From Gordonia desulfuricans NBRC 100010 (GTDB lineage Bacteria > Actinomycetota > Actinomycetes > Mycobacteriales > Mycobacteriaceae): a stretch of DNA of 41,431 bases. The stretch lies in contig NZ_BCNF01000041.1 in the NCBI RefSeq assembly GCF_001485495.1, forward strand, positions 1 to 41,431. The letters run 5' to 3'. Position numbers and translations under genes: made by a program. Position 1 is the first letter of the stretch. Each line of letters begins with the position of its first letter. The notes below the pieces were generated by a model that saw only the letters and a list, made by a program, of their open reading frames with translations, was not told where the DNA came from and did no database searches. Below, piece by piece: positions 38,115 to 41,431 of this stretch.

Positions 38115-39226
38115 TCGGGGGCATGCGGATGCGCAAGGCGCTGCTGACACTGATCGTCGGGTCGATGCTCGCGGTGTCGGGGTGTGGTGTGGTGCCCGGA
38201 CTGACCGTCGAGCAGATCCCGTTGCCTGCACCGGGCAACCTGGGGGAGACCATCAAGCTGACCGCGTCGTTCGAGAACGCCCTGAACCTGCCGTCGCGGG
38301 CCAAGGTGAAACTGTTCGGCTCCGACGTCGGCGAGGTCACCGAGATCCGGGCGGAGAACTACAAGGCGATCGTGACGATGCGGGTCTCCACCTCGTCGCG
38401 GGTACCGGCGGGCACCGGGGCCGAACTGCGGCAGGCGACGCCGCTGGGTGACGTGTTCGTCGCACTGCTGCCACCGAACCGACCGACCGACGGCTACCTG
38501 GCCGACGGCGACACGCTGACCGGACCGACCTCGGCGGCGGCCACCGTGGAGGACCTGCTGGTCAGCATGAGCGGGTTCGTCGACAGCGGATCGCTCGGCT
38601 CCACCCAGCAGATCATCACCGAACTCAGTGCCGCGGTGTCTGCGGGGCCGGACAGCGGCACCCAGCTCGGTGGCGCGATCGACGGGCTGACCACGGCGAT
38701 CACCAAGCTCAACCAGAACTCGGCCGAGGTCGACACCGCGATGCGTAACACCCGGGTGCTCACCGGGCAGTTCGCCGACGGGCGGGCGCAGATCATGGCG
38801 GCGATCAACAAGCTGGCGCCGGCATTCAACACCATCAACGGCCAGATCCAGCTGATCCTGACCACCCTGGACAAGACCAACCGGGTCACCGCGGCCACCA
38901 ACGACTTCCTGCGCAACGACAAGCAGAACCTGATCGAGATGATCGGACATCTGGCGTCGCTGCTCGACGAGCTCGACTCCGGGGTCAACACGCTGGGGGC
39001 GCTCTCGGACAATCTCGTCGAGCTCACCCCGAAGTGGGTCAAGTCCACCAACTCGAGCGCGGCATCGTTGTCGGCGAAGGTCTACTACCTGAATCCGGGC
39101 GCCGGATTCGATTCGGCCAGCAGGCTTCCCGAACTCCAGGATCTGGATGCAGGTGGTCGGTCGTTGCAGCAGACGCTCACCCGGCTGCTCGCACGGCTCA
39201 CCGGGACACGGGGGTGCTGCGGATGA
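38111..39226 (+). CDS. mceE: MceE, lipoprotein subunit of Mce importer (LprK-like)
   Basis: The 371-residue product has a lipoprotein signal, RKALLTLIVGSMLAVSGC, with the acyl Cys25, the trait that defines MceE/LprK proteins. The Mce domain (about 45-125, IKLTASFENALNLPSRAKVKLFGSDVGEV) and a helical tail (NTINGQIQLILTTLDKTNRV) follow, and the end has RGCCG. ATG 38111 overlaps the mceD stop. Processing would need LspA, encoded in this window. The protein probably sits at the outer face of the membrane and helps shape the entry end of the tube. Confidence 0.92.
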   Translation: MIGGMRMRKALLTLIVGSMLAVSGCGVVPGLTVEQIPLPAPGNLGETIKLTASFENALNLPSRAKVKLFGSDVGEVTEIRAENYKAIVTMRVSTSSRVPAGTGAELRQATPLGDVFVALLPPNRPTDGYLADGDTLTGPTSAAATVEDLLVSMSGFVDSGSLGSTQQIITELSAAVSAGPDSGTQLGGAIDGLTTAITKLNQNSAEVDTAMRNTRVLTGQFADGRAQIMAAINKLAPAFNTINGQIQLILTTLDKTNRVTAATNDFLRNDKQNLIEMIGHLASLLDELDSGVNTLGALSDNLVELTPKWVKSTNSSAASLSAKVYYLNPGAGFDSASRLPELQDLDAGGRSLQQTLTRLLARLTGTRGCCG

Positions 39227-40395
39227 GTGGGGTGTTCGGATGGATGCGCAAGCACTCGGTGGGATTGGGTAATCTCGCGCTCGTCCTGGTGATGCTGCTG
39301 GGGCTGTCCTATCTGACGTTCGGGGCGTTGCGGTGGCAGCCGTTCCAGGGGCATTACCAGCTGACGATCCAGTTCCCGATCTCGGGAGGACTGCAGGACA
39401 CCTCGCCGGTCACGTTGCGGGGTGCACGGGTCGGCGACGTCGACTCGATCCAGGTGCGTCCGCAGTCGGTGGAGGTGAAGGTCTCCATCGACGACCACGT
39501 GAAGATCAACCGCAACACCATCGTCGCGGCCCTCGGGTTGTCGGCGGCCGGTGAGCAGTACGTCGACTTCCAGCCGCCGACCGCCGACGGCCCCTATCTC
39601 GCCGACGGCGACACCATCAACGTCAACCAGACGTCGGTGACCACACCGTTCCCGGAGCTGCTGGAGACGACGCTCGGTGTGGTGGACCAGATCCCACCGG
39701 AGAAGCTGACGGTGATCGTCGACAACCTCGACATCGCGCTCAACCCCGACAGCGAGACCAACGACCTCAAGGCGCTCTTCGACGCCGGCGGGACGATCTT
39801 CGCCGACCTGTACCGGGTGCTGCCGCAGACCACCAAGCTGATCCAGGAGACCGGAACCATCCTGAAGACCACCGCCGACATCCAACCGGATTTCGGTGGC
39901 ACCGTCACCGCCATGAGCAATGTGGTCAATGCCGCGGTCGCCGCCGACCGGGAACTGCGCACGTTGCTCGGCAAGGGGCCCGCGCAGCTGACCAGCCTGA
40001 CCGGTTCGCTCAACGAGATACGCGATCCGGTGACCGATGTGCTGGGACAGTTCGTCGACATCGCCCGCCAGGGTGCATTGCGGGCCCCCGCGATCGTGAA
40101 TCTGCTGCCGTCGATCCGGGACGCATCCATCAAGAGCCTCACCATGTTCCACGACGGTGCGTGGTGGGCGTTCGGCGCGATCTATCCGCGCCCGTACTGC
40201 GACTATCCGATCACTCCGACCCGACCGACCAAGATCCTGGAGCTCACCATCCCGACCAATCTGTACTGTGTGACCGAAGACCCCAACCAGCAGGTCCGGG
40301 GGTCGGCCAATGCGCCGAGACCGGCGGGGGACGACACTGCCGGACCACCGCCGAACTACGACCCGAATGCGCGCACGGTCCCACTCGACAAGTAG
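39223..40395 (+). CDS. mceF: MceF, subunit of Mce importer
   Basis: The 390-residue product has an N-terminal anchor (about 16-36, LALVLVMLLGLSYLTFGAL), the Mce domain (about 45-120, QLTIQFPISGGLQDTSPVTLRGARVGDVDSIQ), a helical region (NLDIALNPDSETNDLKALF), and a C-terminal Pro-rich tail (RPAGDDTAGPPPNYDPNA). Two Cys flank PIT-PTRPTKILELTIPTNLYC. It closes the mceA-F series: ATG 39223 overlaps mceE by four bases, and the Mce-associated gene starts 19 bases after its stop. The frame is open upstream, but that part lies within mceE. Confidence 0.93.
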   Translation: MSGVFGWMRKHSVGLGNLALVLVMLLGLSYLTFGALRWQPFQGHYQLTIQFPISGGLQDTSPVTLRGARVGDVDSIQVRPQSVEVKVSIDDHVKINRNTIVAALGLSAAGEQYVDFQPPTADGPYLADGDTINVNQTSVTTPFPELLETTLGVVDQIPPEKLTVIVDNLDIALNPDSETNDLKALFDAGGTIFADLYRVLPQTTKLIQETGTILKTTADIQPDFGGTVTAMSNVVNAAVAADRELRTLLGKGPAQLTSLTGSLNEIRDPVTDVLGQFVDIARQGALRAPAIVNLLPSIRDASIKSLTMFHDGAWWAFGAIYPRPYCDYPITPTRPTKILELTIPTNLYCVTEDPNQQVRGSANAPRPAGDDTAGPPPNYDPNARTVPLDK

Positions 40396-40414
40396 CGGCG
40401 AGGAATTCTCTGAG

Positions 40415-41260
40415 ATGACAACTGTGGACGACAAAGACACCGACAGCACCGACACCGCCGACATCGAGAACGTCGACAACGGGACGGAGAACACCGTCGA
40501 CGTCCCGGACAGCGGTGACGCGGCCACCGGTGACATGCCCGAGAAGAAGGCCGAGAAGGCCGTGCCGCTGTCCAAGAGCGGTCGTGCCCGGGCACGGGCC
40601 GGGACGCAGGCAGACGAGCCCGAACCCGCACCGGTGACGAAGAAGGAGGGGCGGGAGTTCTCCATCACGCTGTCGGGTCGCTCGCTGCGGCGCGCGCTCG
40701 GTGCCATCGTGGTGATCGCCCTCGTCGTCGCCGTCGCCGTGCTCGGCTGGCTGGTCTACCAAGGAGATCAGAGGCAGTCGGCGTTCGACGATTCGAAGCA
40801 GGTGTCGGAGGACTTCGTGACCCGGCTGGTCACCACCATCAATCCGGGAAACACCGACAAGTACAAGGAGATCCTGGGGCCGTTGTCGACGGGTGATCTG
40901 CGCAAACGGCTCGAGCAGGACCGCGCGGACACCGAACAGAACAGCCAGGCCCTCGCGATCGAGGCGACATCCAAGATCGTCTCGTCGTCGGTGGAGTCCG
41001 TCGACGACGACACCGCCAAGACGACGGTGATGGCCGAGGTCACCGCCAAGAGTGCCAATGTGCCCAACGGCGAGACCCGACTGATGATCTTCATGCTCGA
41101 CCTGAGCAAGGTCGACGGTCAGTGGTTGGTGTCGGAGTTCAGCGGCCCGCCCGGATCCACCAAGAGCGGCATCGTCGATCCGTCGCAATCGCTGCCCGGT
41201 CAAGGACAGTCCGCTGCCCCCACGACGACCCCGGCACCGGAGCCTACGCCGGCCGGCTGA
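40415..41260 (+). CDS. Mce-associated membrane protein
   Basis: The 281-residue product has a long acidic and basic disordered N-terminus (about 1-85), one membrane segment (about 93-112, ALGAIVVIALVVAVAVLGWL), and an outer domain of about 130 residues (YKEILGPLSTGDLRKRLEQ, TTVMAEVTAKSANVPNGETRLMIFMLDLSKVDGQWLVSEF). This is the layout of Mce-associated (Mas) proteins, thought to stabilise Mce complexes. It ends in a Thr/Pro/Ala-rich tail. ATG 40415 was chosen for its GAGGAA site upstream. It follows mceF by 19 bases and is the last gene of the operon in view. Confidence 0.88.
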   Translation: MTTVDDKDTDSTDTADIENVDNGTENTVDVPDSGDAATGDMPEKKAEKAVPLSKSGRARARAGTQADEPEPAPVTKKEGREFSITLSGRSLRRALGAIVVIALVVAVAVLGWLVYQGDQRQSAFDDSKQVSEDFVTRLVTTINPGNTDKYKEILGPLSTGDLRKRLEQDRADTEQNSQALAIEATSKIVSSSVESVDDDTAKTTVMAEVTAKSANVPNGETRLMIFMLDLSKVDGQWLVSEFSGPPGSTKSGIVDPSQSLPGQGQSAAPTTTPAPEPTPAG

Positions 41261-41285
41261 GAGAGCCGCTGTCGCACCATCTGTG

Positions 41286-41345
41286 GATGGTTGGGGTTTG
41301 GAGTGCGGCTCAACCATCAACTGGCGCACTATTCTTGGATGGTTG
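41286..41345. repeat. GATGGTTG / CAACCATC / GATGGTTG, alternative hairpins after the mce operon
   Basis: GATGGTTG (41286-41293), CAACCATC (41311-41318) and GATGGTTG (41338-41345) are arranged so that the middle arm can pair with either outer arm, with loops of 17 and 19 bases. The second outer arm begins the interspersed repeat. It may act as a terminator for the mce transcript, though no U-run is seen. Confidence 0.6.
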
Positions 41346-41396
41346 AGCCGGGACCGAGCCGTTAGGCGAGGACCCGTGTCGAAACCTGGTGACCCG
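41338..41396 (+). repeat. Third copy of the interspersed repeat (unit B)
   Basis: GGTTGAGCCGGGACCGAGCC at 41341-41360, then GTTAGGCGAGGACCCGTGTC and GAAACCTGGTG, matches the copies at about 29397 and 29671 with one or two changes over about 50 bases. It again lies just downstream of an operon, outside coding sequence. Nothing else is recognised to the end of the window. Confidence 0.85.
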
Positions 41397-41431
41397 GTGT
41401 GGGTGGTTGCTTTCCGACGTCGGCCGGCGGA

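Overview
The window is high-GC chromosomal DNA from an actinobacterium of the order Mycobacteriales, most like Gordonia or a close relative. The grounds are gene content and order: a murG-murC-ftsQ-ftsZ division cluster followed by pgeF, yggS, sepF, yggT and wag31/divIVA, an actinobacterial ileS with a translational T-box leader, a type 2 (eukaryote-like) IleRS, and a complete mce lipid-import operon. GTG and TTG starts are common, and leaderless-looking promoters occur. Species cannot be fixed from the sequence alone.

Layout. 1-9119: the tail of an upstream gene (probably ftsW), then peptidoglycan precursor and division genes, mostly overlapping by 1-4 bases, with a separate AT-richer promoter region before ftsZ and a 354-base gap before divIVA. 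9141-13603: a membrane protein of the Rv2144c type, then the T-box leader and ileS. 13652-16661: a small accessory block with a solo cytochrome P450 of CYP102-like type whose N-terminus looks frame-disrupted, a ten-copy 21-bp tandem repeat, and a divergent TetR regulator/deazaflavin-nitroreductase-like pair with two matching palindromic operators. 16771-22634: dinB, ansA (minus), two lipoprotein genes converging on a long hairpin terminator, then lspA-rluD. 22842-29257: dnaE1, a small membrane protein, a secreted beta-propeller protein (minus), and ilvA preceded by two competing hairpins. 29258-29762: a gene-free patch built of interspersed repeats. 29763-31691: treZ (minus). 31839-41260: yrbEA-yrbEB-mceABCDEF plus an Mce-associated protein, read as one unit. 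A further copy of the interspersed repeat closes the window.

How it works together. The first third makes and places the septum: MurG and MurC supply lipid II, FtsQ/FtsZ/SepF assemble the divisome, and Wag31 directs polar growth. LspA would process the several lipoproteins encoded here. The mce operon encodes a lipid importer whose permeases (YrbE) and six Mce subunits need an ATPase (MceG) that is not in this window.

Most of the window is conserved core genome. I see no complete undescribed multi-gene system. The least explained items are the 21-bp array, the P450 N-terminus, the interspersed repeat patch, the ilvA leader and the double lipobox in the mce operon.
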